Of a DNA stretch of 36,864 nucleotides, positions 22,324-31,538 are shown in pieces (the first letter of the stretch is position 1; each line of letters starts with the position of its first letter). Both the position numbers and the translations under genes were made by a program. The notes beneath the pieces were generated by a model. That model saw nothing but the letters and a program-made list of their open reading frames with translations. It searched no databases and was not told the origin of the DNA. Source of the stretch: Gammaproteobacteria bacterium (GTDB taxonomy: Bacteria > Pseudomonadota > Gammaproteobacteria > Pseudomonadales > Azotimanducaceae); the NCBI GenBank assembly GCA_028820495.1, contig JAPPIX010000219.1, positions 1-36,864 of the forward strand. The letters run 5' to 3'.

Positions 22324-23235
22324 ATGCACCTTGGTCTGACGCCTTGGAACTTTAACGACCGTTCGGCCCAGTCCTTGGCCCGGCAAGCGCAAATCGGCGA
22401 ATCCTTGGGCTATGAGTCGTTTTGGCTGCCGGAAAGCCACTTCACAGCGGGTGCCCTGCCGGACCCGCTCATGCTGTTGGCGGCCGCCGCCGCAGGCACC
22501 GAGACCATTCAACTCGGCACCACCTCCTATCTGCTGCCGATGCGCAATCCTCTACTGGCTGCCGAGCAAGTGGCAGTGCTCGATCAACTCTCCGCTGGGC
22601 GCGTGCTGCTCGGCGTCGGGCGCGGTTTTGCGCCTGCCATGCTGCGTGCCTTTGACGTGGCGCCTCGGGAGAAGCGGGCGCGTTTCGAGGCCAACCTCGA
22701 CGTGATGATGCGGGCATGGGCCGGGGAACCCATCGCCGTGGAGGGCGCTGACGAGCCGCTGCGGCTCGACCCGCTGCCCGTTCAGCAGCCCCACCCGCCG
22801 GTCTGGGTGGCCGCCTTCGGGCCAAAGGCCTTGGCTCAGGCGGGGCGGTTGGGCTTGCCGTACTTGGCGTCGCCGATGGAAACGCTGAGCAGCCTGCAGG
22901 CCAATTTCGAGGCCCACGGTCGGGCGGCGGTCGAAGCCGGCCACGGCGATTTGAGCGTTCGGCCCATCATGCGCACGGTGTTCATCGGCCGCAGCCGCCG
23001 GGAGGTGGAGGCGGTTAGACAAGGCCTCGCGGATGCGGGGCGGCCGCGGCGGGACGACAAGGCGGATGTCGACGATTGGGCGTTGGTTGGCGATCGGGGC
23101 CACGTGGCGGCAAAATTCGATGAGTACCAGGAGGTGCTCGGCGCCACCCACATCGTCGTCACCCGCTTGCGCATCGGCGGCATTGCCGAGCGGCGTCTGA
23201 TGGCGTCCATCGCCGATGTCCTGGATTTGTTCTGA
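22324..23235 (+). CDS. LLM class flavin-dependent oxidoreductase
   Basis: A 303-residue luciferase-like monooxygenase. MHLGLTPWNF, LGYESFWLPESHF, IQLGTTSYLLPMRNPLLAAEQVAVLDQLSAGRVLLGVGRG and the later VWVAAFGPKALAQAGRLGLP follow the bacterial luciferase family. Substrate unknown. ATG at 22324, 4 bases after the agmatinase stop, is preferred over the in-frame ATG at 22300, which overlaps it. Tight spacing implies cotranscription with the ureohydrolase and the dehydrogenase downstream. Confidence 0.85.
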   Translation: MHLGLTPWNFNDRSAQSLARQAQIGESLGYESFWLPESHFTAGALPDPLMLLAAAAAGTETIQLGTTSYLLPMRNPLLAAEQVAVLDQLSAGRVLLGVGRGFAPAMLRAFDVAPREKRARFEANLDVMMRAWAGEPIAVEGADEPLRLDPLPVQQPHPPVWVAAFGPKALAQAGRLGLPYLASPMETLSSLQANFEAHGRAAVEAGHGDLSVRPIMRTVFIGRSRREVEAVRQGLADAGRPRRDDKADVDDWALVGDRGHVAAKFDEYQEVLGATHIVVTRLRIGGIAERRLMASIADVLDLF

Positions 23236-23253
23236 CCGATCAAGGGACCCAAC

Positions 23254-24354
23254 ATGCCCTTTAACGTCTTGTATCCGTTCTTTCGTTGGGGCCGCAACCG
23301 CGACGTGGAACTCGCCAGCATGGGCGAGACCGGGCGCGCCGAGTTCAGCACCACCTTCGAGGAGGTCAGCGTTGCCCAGTGGGCGGCCTGCGATGCCATC
23401 GTTACGGTGGCTGACCTGCCGGAAGGCTGCCGCGCCCAGTTGCGCCAATGCCGCATCGTCGTCACCCCCAAGGTCGGCTTCGACAACTTCGATCTCGCCG
23501 CCTGGGCTGAGCTTGGCATCCCCCTGTGCAACGTGCCGGATTACGGCACCCAGGAGGTGGCCGACCACGCCATGGCGCTGATGTTGTCGCTGATGAAGGG
23601 CATCACCTTCCACACCCGGGAACTCAAGGCGAGTCCTCGTGAGCACTGGCGCCCGGCCCTCAATCCCTATGGGCGGCGGCTGTCCGCCTGCACGTTCGGC
23701 ATCGTTGGCTTAGGCCGCATCGGCACCGCCGCGGCGCTGCGGGCCAAGGCCTTCGGCATGGATGTGGTGTTTTACGACCCCTACCTCAGCAACGGCGTCG
23801 ATCTCGCCATCGGTGTGCGCCGGGTGCATGCCTTGGATGAGCTGTTCGCCACCAGCGATGTAGTCAGCGTGCATGCGCCGCTGTCGCCCGAAACCGAGAG
23901 GATGATCGACGCCCGGGTGCTGGCCGCCAGCAAGCCGGGGCTGATTCTCATCAACACGGCGCGCGGGCCGATCGTCGATCTCGACGCCTTGGCGGAGGCA
24001 CTGAGGAAGGGCCAAGTGCAGGCCGCCGGCCTCGACGTGCTGCCGGAGGAGCCGGCCGATCCGGAGCATCCCCTCATCAAGGCTTGGGCCAACGATGAGG
24101 ATTGGGTGGACCACCGCCTGCTCATCACGCCCCACTCCGCCTTCTTCACCCCGGAATCGGCTTACGACATGCGTTTCAAGGGCGGCGAAATCGCCCTGAC
24201 CTACCTAGCGGGCGGGCGGCTGCAGAACTGCGTCAACCAGCACTTGCTGGACCAAAAAGCCCAACGCATCGGGAACTCAGGCCAACGATTGCCCGGTCGC
24301 CGGGCACAAGAGTTGGCTGATGCGGCAGCCTTGCCCCGCGATCAAGAAAACTAA
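23254..24354 (+). CDS. D-isomer-specific 2-hydroxyacid dehydrogenase
   Basis: A 366-residue NAD-dependent enzyme of the CtBP/phosphoglycerate dehydrogenase group. Nucleotide site GIVGLGRIG with Gly152, Gly154 and Gly157; acidic Asp175 at the end of the next strand favours NAD. The catalytic triad is Arg237 (INTARGPIVD), Glu266 (LPEEP) and His294 (ITPHSAFFTPES). The last ~35 residues extend beyond the usual fold and are polar. The hydroxyacid reduced is unknown. It starts 18 bases after the LLM gene. Confidence 0.9.
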   Translation: MPFNVLYPFFRWGRNRDVELASMGETGRAEFSTTFEEVSVAQWAACDAIVTVADLPEGCRAQLRQCRIVVTPKVGFDNFDLAAWAELGIPLCNVPDYGTQEVADHAMALMLSLMKGITFHTRELKASPREHWRPALNPYGRRLSACTFGIVGLGRIGTAAALRAKAFGMDVVFYDPYLSNGVDLAIGVRRVHALDELFATSDVVSVHAPLSPETERMIDARVLAASKPGLILINTARGPIVDLDALAEALRKGQVQAAGLDVLPEEPADPEHPLIKAWANDEDWVDHRLLITPHSAFFTPESAYDMRFKGGEIALTYLAGGRLQNCVNQHLLDQKAQRIGNSGQRLPGRRAQELADAAALPRDQEN

Positions 24355-24369
24355 TCCGCGATATCGTTC

Positions 24370-25128
24370 ATGGCAGAGCCCAACTTCGAAAAACGGCGCC
24401 AGCGGGTCTATCTGGTTCTGTCCGGCGTGTTCCTTGGCACCTTGGCGCTGCTGAACGTCCTCGGCATCAGCCGCTTCCTGGACCTGTCCTTCGAACTATT
24501 CGGCATCAACGTTCCGATGGTGGTGGCCATTGGCGTTCTGCCCTATCCCATCACTTTTCTGTGCACCGACCTAATCAGCGAGCTGTTTGGCGAGAAGAAG
24601 GCGCGGGACATGGTTTGGGTGGGCCTGCTGCTCAATGGCTGGGTGGTGTTCCTGCTGTGGCTTGGCGGCGCGCTGCCCGGCTTCGAGCCGATGGACCCCG
24701 CCACCGGCCTGCCGCAAACCGACGCCGCCGGACGGCTGCCCGTCTTCTTCGAGGTGCGCCAGCTCGCCTTCGGCGCGGTGGCGGCGTCAATGATTGCCTA
24801 CCTGGCCGCCCAATTCTGCGACGTGCGACTGTTTCACTTCTGGAAGAAGCTCACGGGCGGACGCCACCTGTGGCTGCGCAACAACGCCTCCACGATGACC
24901 AGCCAGATGGTGGACACCACCGCGGTGATCCTCATCACCCACTTCTACGCCCATGCGCTGCCCATTGATGAAGCGGCGCCCTTGGCGCCCCAATTGCTGA
25001 CGTTCATCCTCTCCGGATACGTCTTCAAACTGCTTGTGGCGGCAGTCGATACCGGCCCGGTGTACTTGCTGGTTCGTTGGCTGCGGCCCTACTTGGGCCT
25101 GAAGGGCACCGAAGAGGCCACGGCATAG
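24370..25128 (+). CDS. yhhQ: Queuosine precursor transporter, YhhQ family
   Basis: A 252-residue polytopic inner-membrane protein with about six hydrophobic segments. The motif VLPYPITFLCTDLISELFGEKKARDMVWVG is the hallmark of the YhhQ (VUT) family, and NNASTMTSQMVDTTAVILITHF is its second conserved block. E. coli YhhQ imports preQ0/preQ1 for queuosine tRNA modification. It follows the dehydrogenase by 15 bases, but no queuosine synthesis genes are present in this window. Confidence 0.9.
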   Translation: MAEPNFEKRRQRVYLVLSGVFLGTLALLNVLGISRFLDLSFELFGINVPMVVAIGVLPYPITFLCTDLISELFGEKKARDMVWVGLLLNGWVVFLLWLGGALPGFEPMDPATGLPQTDAAGRLPVFFEVRQLAFGAVAASMIAYLAAQFCDVRLFHFWKKLTGGRHLWLRNNASTMTSQMVDTTAVILITHFYAHALPIDEAAPLAPQLLTFILSGYVFKLLVAAVDTGPVYLLVRWLRPYLGLKGTEEATA

Positions 25129-25136
25129 GGATGGGG

Positions 25137-25832
25137 TCAGCGCTCCACCTGGCCGAGGTTGGCGTGCAGCACCGCGCCATTGATGACTGGATTTTCAGCC
25201 GCCCAATGCAGGGTGTCGGCAATTTCAGAGGGCTCGATGAGCCGACCGTAGGCGGATAGGCCGCGCACGGCGTCCATGGCCTCCTCCGGCACATGGGCGC
25301 GCAGCATTTCCGTATCCGTGAAGCCTGGGCAGATGCAGGCGGTGTGGATGCCCCGACCGGCCAAGTCCTGGCAAGTGGCACGCATCATGCCGACCAAGGC
25401 ATGCTTGGTGACCACATAGGAAAAGCTGTTCGGCACCGCTTTCTCCGCCAGCGTCGAGCCGACGTAGATTATCGAAGAGCCGCTGGGCATGCGGGGAATG
25501 ACGAAGCGGTTCAGCGTGTTGGGCGCTGCCAGGTTGACTTCCATCACGGCGCGCAACTGATCGCTCGACGTATCGGCGGCGCTGTCGTTCAACAGCCGCG
25601 AGGCGTTATGGATGAGCGACACCGCATCGGCGCCAGCCAAGGCTTCGCTCAGCCGATCGCCCAACGTATCAAGGAAACCCGCATCGGACAGGTCGCCCGG
25701 CAGGTGATTGACCGACGGCAGGGGACAGGGCCGGCGGGAGATGTTGGTCACGGCGTAGCCGGCGTCGGCGAAGCGGCGCACCGTGGCGAGACCGATGCCG
25801 ACGCTCGCGCCAGTGATGATCAGTGTCTTCAT
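25137..25832 (-). CDS. Short-chain dehydrogenase/reductase (SDR)
   Basis: A 231-residue classical SDR. TGASVGIG at 7-14 is the cofactor loop, HNAS at 75-78 is the NNAG equivalent, and the catalytic residues are Asn100, Ser126, Tyr139 and Lys143 (YVVTK). Arg residues after the second strand (SRRPCP) suggest NADPH use. Substrate not readable. It converges with yhhQ (8-base gap) and diverges from the ribosomal operon. Confidence 0.88.
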   Translation of the reverse strand: MKTLIITGASVGIGLATVRRFADAGYAVTNISRRPCPLPSVNHLPGDLSDAGFLDTLGDRLSEALAGADAVSLIHNASRLLNDSAADTSSDQLRAVMEVNLAAPNTLNRFVIPRMPSGSSIIYVGSTLAEKAVPNSFSYVVTKHALVGMMRATCQDLAGRGIHTACICPGFTDTEMLRAHVPEEAMDAVRGLSAYGRLIEPSEIADTLHWAAENPVINGAVLHANLGQVER

Positions 25833-25871
25833 GGGTGCCTAAAATAACTCGATTTAACTTGAAAATAGCGG

Positions 25872-25900
25872 TTGCGGGACGGGCAATGGCTCTGTATAGT
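25872..25900 (+). promoter_or_regulatory. Promoter of the S10 operon
   Basis: TTGCGG at 25872-25877 and TATAGT at 25895-25900 are exactly 17 bases apart, giving a leader of about 90 bases before rpsJ. This is the best promoter match in the window. Confidence 0.65.
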
Positions 25901-25939
25901 GCGCCGTCCCGATTTCGGGGGTTCTTTAACAGGAGAGGT

Positions 25940-25975
25940 GCCCTGCCTAGCGCTAGCGCGGGTTAGGGCTTTTTT
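25940..25975 (+). terminator. Terminator-like hairpin in the S10 leader (attenuator candidate)
   Basis: GCCCTGCC pairs with GGTTAGGGC (one G-U) around a loop that itself contains CTAGCGCTAG, and TTTTTT follows directly at 25970-25975. It lies between the promoter and the rpsJ start, 22 bases before GTG. In E. coli the S10 leader is attenuated by ribosomal protein L4; here the same logic is suggested by position, without a recognisable L4 site. Confidence 0.6.
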
Positions 25976-25997
25976 GTCGCGTTTTGGAGGTCGTTCG

Positions 25998-26309
25998 GTG
26001 CCCAACCAGCGCATCCGCATTCGCCTGAGAGCGTTTGACCATAAGCTGATCGACGTATCGACCCAAGAGATTGTCGATACGGCGAAGCGCACAGGGGCTC
26101 AGGTCCGCGGGCCGATCCCCTTGCCTACGCGGAAGGAACGATTCACCGTGCTGATATCGCCGCATGTCAACAAGGATGCCCGCGACCAGTACGAAATCCG
26201 AACGCACAAACGTCTCCTGGACATCATCGAACCCACCGAGAAGACCGTCGATGCGCTGATGAGGCTCGATTTGGCGGCCGGGGTAGAGGTGCAGATCAGT
26301 TTGAATTGA
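25998..26309 (+). CDS. rpsJ: Ribosomal protein S10
   Basis: The 103-residue product, beginning with [17 protein letters not shown], has exactly the E. coli S10 length. S10 is in the head of the 30S subunit and also serves as NusE in antitermination. GTG start with GGAGG 7 bases upstream; longer frame to 25872 is leader sequence. First gene of the S10 operon, flanked on both sides by terminator-like hairpins. Confidence 0.98.
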   Translation: MPNQRIRIRLRAFDHKLIDVSTQEIVDTAKRTGAQVRGPIPLPTRKERFTVLISPHVNKDARDQYEIRTHKRLLDIIEPTEKTVDALMRLDLAAGVEVQISLN

Positions 26310-26311
26310 CG

Positions 26312-26345
26312 AAAACGCCGCGCCGCCAATGGCCGGCGTTTTTTT
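26312..26345 (+). terminator. Terminator-like hairpin between rpsJ and rplC
   Basis: AAAACGCCG at 26312-26320 pairs perfectly with CGGCGTTTT at 26334-26342, with GCC/GGC pairing possible inside the loop, and the T-run extends to 26345. It would separate rpsJ from the rest of the operon unless antitermination or readthrough occurs. Confidence 0.65.
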
Positions 26346-26381
26346 ACGCGCCGGGGTTGAACCCCAAACCAGGATCGAAGC

Positions 26382-27026
26382 ATGGCCATTGGCTTGATTG
26401 GCAAAAAGTGCGGCATGACTCGGGTGTTCACCCACGAGGGCGCGTCCGTGCCCGTCACGGTCATTGAAGTCGAGCCCAATCGAGTCATCCAAGTCAAAAC
26501 GCCGGAAAGCGACGGCTACGCCGCTGTTCAGGTCACTGCCGGCGCCGGCCGGCGCAACCGCGTCACCCGCCCCATGGCCGGCCACTTTGCCAAGGCCGGT
26601 GCCGGACTCGGCCGGGGGCTGTGGGAATTCCGCGTGGACCGCGTTGACGAAGCCTTGGTTCCCGGCGCTGAGTTTGGCGTTGAGGTTTTTGAAGCCGGGC
26701 AACGGGTGGATGTGCGCGGCACCTCCAAGGGCAAGGGCTTCGCCGGCACCATCAAGCGATGGAACTTCAGCGGCCAGGACGCCAGCCATGGCAATTCCAT
26801 CTCCCACCGGGCGCCCGGTTCCATCGGCCAGTGCCAAACGCCGGGACGGGTGTTCAAGGGCAAGAAGATGGCCGGGCATCTCGGCAACACCCGCATGACC
26901 ACCCAAAACCTCGAGGTTGTGCGTGTCGATAAGGAACGCAATCTTCTGCTGGTGAAGGGCTCGGTGCCGGGGCCTGCGGGGGGCGATGTGCAGATTCGCC
27001 CGGCCATCAAGAGGGCTGCGTCATGA
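26382..27026 (+). CDS. rplC: Ribosomal protein L3
   Basis: 214 residues, [16 protein letters not shown] start and the [17 protein letters not shown] and GHLGNTR blocks that reach toward the peptidyl transferase centre. It lies 72 bases after rpsJ, beyond the hairpin, and overlaps rplD by 4 bases. Confidence 0.98.
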   Translation: MAIGLIGKKCGMTRVFTHEGASVPVTVIEVEPNRVIQVKTPESDGYAAVQVTAGAGRRNRVTRPMAGHFAKAGAGLGRGLWEFRVDRVDEALVPGAEFGVEVFEAGQRVDVRGTSKGKGFAGTIKRWNFSGQDASHGNSISHRAPGSIGQCQTPGRVFKGKKMAGHLGNTRMTTQNLEVVRVDKERNLLLVKGSVPGPAGGDVQIRPAIKRAAS

Positions 27027-27634
27027 AGCTCGCGCTGCAAGCCGGCGGCAGCGTGGAGCTGTCCGAAGCAGCCTTTGGCCGCGAATTCAACGAGGCCTTG
27101 GTGCATCAGGTGGTCAACGCCTACCAAGCGGCAGGCCGGCAGGGTTCGAGAGCCCACAAGTCCCGATCGGAACGGCGCGGCGGCGGTCGCAAGCCTTGGC
27201 GGCAGAAAGGCACGGGGCGAGCCCGGGCGGGCAGCATCCGCAGCCCCATCTGGCGCGGCGGTGGCGTCACCTTTGCGGCCAAGCCGCAGGATCATTCGCA
27301 AAAGGTCAATCGCAAGATGTATCAGGGCGCGGTGCGCTGCATTCTGTCCGAGCTGATCCGCCAAAACCGCCTCATTGCCCTCGACGCATTCTCCATTGAC
27401 GCCCCCAAGACCAGCGCCCTCCTCGACAAACTCGCCTCCCTCGACCCAAAGCCTGAAGGAAAGCTGCTCCTCGTTGCCGACGGCATGGACCGCAACCTCG
27501 AACTCGCTGCCCGCAACCTGCGCGAGGTGGCCGTTCGCGACGTTGCCGCCATCGATCCGTTGAGCTTGGTGAGCTTCGATCAGGTGCTGATGACCGTCGG
27601 TGCGCTGAAGAAGCTTGAGGAGGCGCTGGCGTGA
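27023..27634 (+). CDS. rplD: Ribosomal protein L4
   Basis: 203 residues. The basic loop [38 protein letters not shown] lines the exit tunnel. In E. coli free L4 represses its own operon by binding the S10 leader, relevant to the hairpins seen upstream. Overlaps both neighbours by 4 bases. Confidence 0.98.
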   Translation: MKLALQAGGSVELSEAAFGREFNEALVHQVVNAYQAAGRQGSRAHKSRSERRGGGRKPWRQKGTGRARAGSIRSPIWRGGGVTFAAKPQDHSQKVNRKMYQGAVRCILSELIRQNRLIALDAFSIDAPKTSALLDKLASLDPKPEGKLLLVADGMDRNLELAARNLREVAVRDVAAIDPLSLVSFDQVLMTVGALKKLEEALA

Positions 27635-27927
27635 ACGAAGAACGCATCTACATCGTGCTCGACGAACCGCACATTTCGGAAAAGGTCACCAACCTTGGCG
27701 ATTCGAGCAACCAGTACGCATTCAAGGTGGCCAAGGACGCTACCAAGGCGGAAGTCAAGGAGGCGGTGGAGCAGCTATTCGGCGTCGAGGTGCTCAACGT
27801 GACCACGCTCAACGTGCGCGGCAAGGTCAAGCGCAATCGGTACGGCACCGCCCGCAAGAAGAACTGGAAAAAGGCCTATGTGCGCATCGCTGCCGGCCAG
27901 GAACTCGACACTATGGTAACGGAGTAG
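27631..27927 (+). CDS. rplW: Ribosomal protein L23
   Basis: 98 residues with [21 protein letters not shown] and the [18 protein letters not shown] tail. L23 sits at the tunnel exit and is the docking site for trigger factor and SRP. GTG start overlapping the rplD stop (GTGA). Confidence 0.97.
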   Translation: MNEERIYIVLDEPHISEKVTNLGDSSNQYAFKVAKDATKAEVKEAVEQLFGVEVLNVTTLNVRGKVKRNRYGTARKKNWKKAYVRIAAGQELDTMVTE

Positions 27928-27931
27928 GGCC

Positions 27932-28759
27932 GTGGCAGTCGTCAAGGCAAAACCAACATCCCCGGGCCGGCGCTTCGTCGTAACGGTGGTCAATCCGGAT
28001 CTACACAAGGGCGCGCCGCACAAACCCTTGCTCAAGGGATTGAGCAAATCCGGGGGGCGCAACAACCACGGTCGCATCACTACCAGGCACCGAGGTGGCG
28101 GACACAAGCGCCACTATCGAATCATCGATTTCAAGCGCAACAAGGATGGCGTGCCCGCCCGCGTCGAGCGCCTTGAATACGACCCCAACCGCACCGCGAA
28201 CCTCGCTTTGCTCAAATATGCGGACGGTGAGCGGCGCTACATCATCGCGCCCAAGGGGTTGCGGGCCAATGATCCGGTCATGAGCGGCTCAAGCGCTCCC
28301 ATTCGCCCCGGCAACGCGATGGCCTTGCGCAACATTCCGGTCGGCAGCGTGGTGCACTGCATTGAACTCAAGCCCGGCAAGGGGGCGCAACTCGCCCGCA
28401 GCGCCGGCACCTCCGCGCAGCTCGTGGCCCGGGAAGGCAACTACGCCACCCTGCGCCTGCGTTCGGGAGAGATGCGCCGGGTGCTCGCCGAATGCCGCGC
28501 CACGGTCGGTGAAGTGGGCAACAGCGAGCACAACCTGCGTTCCCTCGGCAAGGCTGGCGCCAAGCGCTGGCGCGGGGTTCGCCCCACCGTGCGCGGCGTG
28601 GCCATGAACCCGGTGGATCATCCCCACGGTGGCGGCGAGGGCAAGTCCTCGGGCGGCCGACATCCCGTCTCGCCTTGGGGCATACCCACCAAGGGCCACA
28701 AAACGCGCAGCAACAAGCGCACCGACGGGCTCATCGTGCGCCGCAGGACGAGGAGGTAA
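27932..28759 (+). CDS. rplB: Ribosomal protein L2
   Basis: 275 residues with a GTG start. The conserved [13 protein letters not shown] block near residue 228 contains the His required for peptidyl transferase and subunit joining, and [16 protein letters not shown] is the RNA-binding region. Begins 4 bases after rplW. Confidence 0.98.
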   Translation: MAVVKAKPTSPGRRFVVTVVNPDLHKGAPHKPLLKGLSKSGGRNNHGRITTRHRGGGHKRHYRIIDFKRNKDGVPARVERLEYDPNRTANLALLKYADGERRYIIAPKGLRANDPVMSGSSAPIRPGNAMALRNIPVGSVVHCIELKPGKGAQLARSAGTSAQLVAREGNYATLRLRSGEMRRVLAECRATVGEVGNSEHNLRSLGKAGAKRWRGVRPTVRGVAMNPVDHPHGGGEGKSSGGRHPVSPWGIPTKGHKTRSNKRTDGLIVRRRTRR

Positions 28760-28763
28760 AGCC

Positions 28764-29042
28764 ATGCCGAGATCGGTGCGAAAGGGTCCCTTCGTCGATC
28801 TTCACCTGATGAAGAAGGTGGATCAGGCCGTGCAGAGCGGCAGCAAGCGGCCCATCAAGACTTGGTCGCGCCGTTCCATGATCCTGCCGGACATGGTGGG
28901 GCTGACCATCGCCGTGCACAACGGGCGCCAGCACGTGCCGATCTTCGTTAGCGAAGAGATGGTCGGCCACAAGCTCGGCGAATTTGCCCCGACGCGAACC
29001 TACCGGGGCCATGCGGCGGACCGCAAGGCGCGCCGGTCATGA
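28764..29042 (+). CDS. rpsS: Ribosomal protein S19
   Basis: 92 residues, [19 protein letters not shown] start and [13 protein letters not shown] tail, as in E. coli S19, which pairs with S13 in the 30S head. AGGAGGT is 8 bases upstream. Overlaps rplV by 4 bases. Confidence 0.97.
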   Translation: MPRSVRKGPFVDLHLMKKVDQAVQSGSKRPIKTWSRRSMILPDMVGLTIAVHNGRQHVPIFVSEEMVGHKLGEFAPTRTYRGHAADRKARRS

Positions 29043-29371
29043 TGGTTTCCGCCACCGCCAGACGGCTTGCCATATCGCCGCAGAAGGCCCGCTTGGTCGC
29101 CGACCAAGTGCGCGGGCGGCCCTTGGATCAGGCGCTCGGCTTCCTGAGCTTCAGCCCGGCCAAGGCGGCGGTGCTGGTGCGCAAGGTGGTGGAGTCGGCG
29201 ATCGCCAACGCGGAAAACAACGAGGGCGCGGATGTGGATGAACTCCGGGTTGCACAGATTCAAGTCAACGAAGGCACCACGCTGAAGCGCATCAAGCCCC
29301 GCGCCAAGGGCCGGGCGGACCGCATCTTCAAGCGCACCAGCCACATTACCGTGACCCTGTCGGACGAGTAG
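29039..29371 (+). CDS. rplV: Ribosomal protein L22
   Basis: 110 residues. [16 protein letters not shown] and the extended hairpin [20 protein letters not shown], which lines the exit tunnel, identify it. Overlaps rpsS (ATGA) and is followed 4 bases later by rpsC. Confidence 0.97.
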   Translation: MMVSATARRLAISPQKARLVADQVRGRPLDQALGFLSFSPAKAAVLVRKVVESAIANAENNEGADVDELRVAQIQVNEGTTLKRIKPRAKGRADRIFKRTSHITVTLSDE

Positions 29372-29375
29372 CAAG

Positions 29376-30035
29376 ATGGGCCAGAAAGTACATCCCACCG
29401 GAATCCGCCTTGGCGTGGTCAAGTCGCATAAGTCCATTTGGTACGCAGACAAGCAGCAGTATTCGGAATACCTGCTCAAGGATCTGGAGGTGCGCGAATA
29501 CCTGCGCAAGCGCTTGGCCCAAGCGTCGGTCAGCGGCATCGAAATCAAGCGCTCGGCGCAGACCGCGCGGATCACCATCCGCACCGCCCGCCCCGGCATC
29601 GTCATCGGCAAGAAGGGCGAGGACGTTGAGCGCCTGCGGGTGGATCTCACCAACCTGATGGGGCTGCAGTCGGTGCATGTCATCATCGAGGAGATTCGCA
29701 AGCCAGAGATCGACGCTTTGCTGGTGGCGCAGAACGTGGCGCAGCAGTTGGAACGGCGGGTGCAGTTTCGGCGTGCCATGCGACGGGTTATCCAAAACGC
29801 CATGCGCTTGGGCGCCCAGGGCATCAAGGTGCGGGTGGCCGGCCGCTTGGGCGGTGCGGAGATCGCCCGCTCGGAGGTGTACCACGAAGGGCGGGTGCCC
29901 CTGCACACCCTGCGGGCCGATATCGACTATGCCACTTGGGAGGCGCAGACCACATACGGGGTGCTGGGCATCAAGGTGTGGGTGTTCAAGGGTGAAATCC
30001 TGAGTCCGGAAGAAGCGGAGGCGGCCGCCGGCTAG
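29376..30035 (+). CDS. rpsC: Ribosomal protein S3
   Basis: 219 residues. [15 protein letters not shown] start, KH-domain motif [14 protein letters not shown] near residues 70-83 and the C-terminal domain with [13 protein letters not shown]3 lines the mRNA entry tunnel. A 77-base gap precedes rplP. Confidence 0.98.
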   Translation: MGQKVHPTGIRLGVVKSHKSIWYADKQQYSEYLLKDLEVREYLRKRLAQASVSGIEIKRSAQTARITIRTARPGIVIGKKGEDVERLRVDLTNLMGLQSVHVIIEEIRKPEIDALLVAQNVAQQLERRVQFRRAMRRVIQNAMRLGAQGIKVRVAGRLGGAEIARSEVYHEGRVPLHTLRADIDYATWEAQTTYGVLGIKVWVFKGEILSPEEAEAAAG

Positions 30036-30112
30036 AGATCCGCACCGCGGTCCTTGGAGACGGGAAGCTTAAGGGCGGCGGTGCAATGGGATGGCAAGAG
30101 AGTTGAACAGCG

Positions 30113-30529
30113 ATGCTACAACCGAAACGAACGAAATTCAGAAAGCAGCACAAGGGCCGCAACCGCGGCCTGTCGCACCGCGGCAGCGCCGTGAGCTTTG
30201 GCGAATACGGCCTCAAGGCGACCAGCCGAGGGCGGCTGACCGCGCGCCAAATCGAAGCCGCGCGGCGGGCCATGACGCGCCATGTGCGCCGCGGCGCCAA
30301 GATCTGGATTCGCGCCTTCCCGGACAAGCCGATCACCAAGAAGCCGCTTGAGGTGCGCCAGGGCAAGGGCAAGGGCAGCGTCGAGTACTGGGTTGCCCAA
30401 GTGCAGCCAGGTCGCATCCTGTACGAGATTGAAGGCGTGCCGGAGGAGGTGGCGCGGCGAGCCTTTGAATTGGCCAGCGCCAAGTTGCCGTTCTCCACGG
30501 CCTTCGCAAAACGGACTGTAGCCGCCTAG
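30113..30529 (+). CDS. rplP: Ribosomal protein L16
   Basis: 138 residues, [19 protein letters not shown] start and [20 protein letters not shown] block. L16 helps position A-site tRNA. It is slightly longer and more basic at the N-terminus than needed but within family range. Confidence 0.97.
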   Translation: MLQPKRTKFRKQHKGRNRGLSHRGSAVSFGEYGLKATSRGRLTARQIEAARRAMTRHVRRGAKIWIRAFPDKPITKKPLEVRQGKGKGSVEYWVAQVQPGRILYEIEGVPEEVARRAFELASAKLPFSTAFAKRTVAA

Positions 30530-30572
30530 CGCGGCATTGAAGTGGGCGGACGGATCAAGGTCAGTTAAGGCG

Positions 30573-30809
30573 ATGAACGCGACGGACTTAAGGGAAATGG
30601 CTGCGGATGAGCTCAAGAGCGAACTGCTGCGGCTGCGCAAGGAGCACTTCAACCTGCGCATGCAGCGGGCCAGTGGCCAGTTGGGTCAAACCCATCTGGT
30701 GCAGGAGACCCGGCGCGACATCGCCCGGGTGAAGACCATCATGCGGGAAAAGGCGCACGCGGACGAGGCGTCCGCGGACGAGGCGTCCGGGGAGAAAGTG
30801 CATGACTAA
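30573..30809 (+). CDS. rpmC: Ribosomal protein L29 with acidic C-terminal extension
   Basis: 78 residues against about 63 in E. coli. The L29 core ([24 protein letters not shown] then [16 protein letters not shown]) is complete by residue ~61. The rest, including a doubled ADEAS unit encoded by a 15-bp tandem repeat, is an acidic tail. Its end overlaps rpsQ by 8 bases, so the repeat lies just before the rpsQ start. ATG 30573 was chosen to match the family N-terminus. Confidence 0.95.
   Translation: MNATDLREMAADELKSELLRLRKEHFNLRMQRASGQLGQTHLVQETRRDIARVKTIMREKAHADEASADEASGEKVHD
30759..30788 (+). repeat. Two perfect 15-bp tandem units in rpmC
   Basis: GCGGACGAGGCGTCC occurs twice head to tail, adding five residues in frame. 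The unit length, a multiple of three, means copy changes would keep rpmC in frame. Confidence 0.9.
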
Positions 30810-31071
30810 GCCGATCAAGGCAGGCCGGCGTACGGTAACCGGCGTCGTCACCAGCGACCGCATGGACAAGACCCTCACGGTGCTGGTGGAACGCAAGGTC
30901 CAGCATCCGGTGTACAGCAAGATCATCCGTCGCTCGACCCGGCTGCATGTCCACGACGAGCGCAACGAGGGCCACGTCGGCGACACGGTCACCGTCGAGG
31001 AGTGCCGTCCCGTTTCCAAGACCAAGTCGTGGCGGCTGAAGTCCGTCGATCAGCGCGCCGCGGTGGCATAG
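30802..31071 (+). CDS. rpsQ: Ribosomal protein S17
   Basis: 89 residues, OB-fold protein with [21 protein letters not shown] and [20 protein letters not shown]. It starts inside the rpmC coding end, implying translational coupling. Confidence 0.97.
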   Translation: MTKPIKAGRRTVTGVVTSDRMDKTLTVLVERKVQHPVYSKIIRRSTRLHVHDERNEGHVGDTVTVEECRPVSKTKSWRLKSVDQRAAVA

Positions 31072-31093
31072 AGCACTAACAGGTTGAACGCCC

Positions 31094-31462
31094 ATGATTC
31101 AAGCACAAACCATGTTGGCCATAGCCGACAACAGCGGCGCAAGGCGGGTGCAGTGCATCAAGGTGCTTGGCGGCTCCCATCGCCGGTACGCGGGCATCGG
31201 CGACATCATCAAGGTGGCGGTCAAGGAGGCCATACCGCGGGGCCGGGTGCGCAAGGGGCAGGTCATGAACGCGGTGGTGGTACGCACCCGCAAGGGCGTT
31301 CGGCGGCCGGACGGGTCGCTGATCCGCTTCGATGAGAACGCCGCGGTGCTGCTCAATCAACAGAATCAGCCGGTGGGAACGCGCATCTTCGGCCCCGTTA
31401 CCCGGGAGCTGCGCACCGAGCACTTCATGCGCATCGTCTCGCTGGCCCCGGAGGTGCTGTAG
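31094..31462 (+). CDS. rplN: Ribosomal protein L14
   Basis: 122 residues, same length as E. coli L14. [27 protein letters not shown] and [24 protein letters not shown] are diagnostic. First gene of the spc block, joined here directly to the S10 block 22 bases after rpsQ. Confidence 0.98.
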   Translation: MIQAQTMLAIADNSGARRVQCIKVLGGSHRRYAGIGDIIKVAVKEAIPRGRVRKGQVMNAVVVRTRKGVRRPDGSLIRFDENAAVLLNQQNQPVGTRIFGPVTRELRTEHFMRIVSLAPEVL

Positions 31463-31463
31463 G

Positions 31464-31524
31464 CAGCGCCTGCGGCTGGAGTAGATAGAGCGCCTGCGGC
31501 TGGAGTAGATAGAGCGCCTGCGGC
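31464..31524 (+). repeat. 24-bp tandem repeat, 2.5 copies, between rplN and rplX
   Basis: Units at 31464-31487 and 31488-31511 are identical (AGCGCCTGCGGCTGGAGTAG plus four bases), and the first 13 bases recur at 31512-31524. The repeat fills almost the whole 76-base gap. The short GCC-TGC-GGC core could form weak hairpins, but no terminator T-run follows. Confidence 0.9.
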
Positions 31525-31538
31525 TCAGAAGCAAACAG

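Noticed and set aside
29000-29908. 302-codon minus-strand frame opposite rplV and rpsC
   Set aside because: Shadow of ribosomal protein genes; low-complexity composition typical of antisense frames in GC-rich DNA.
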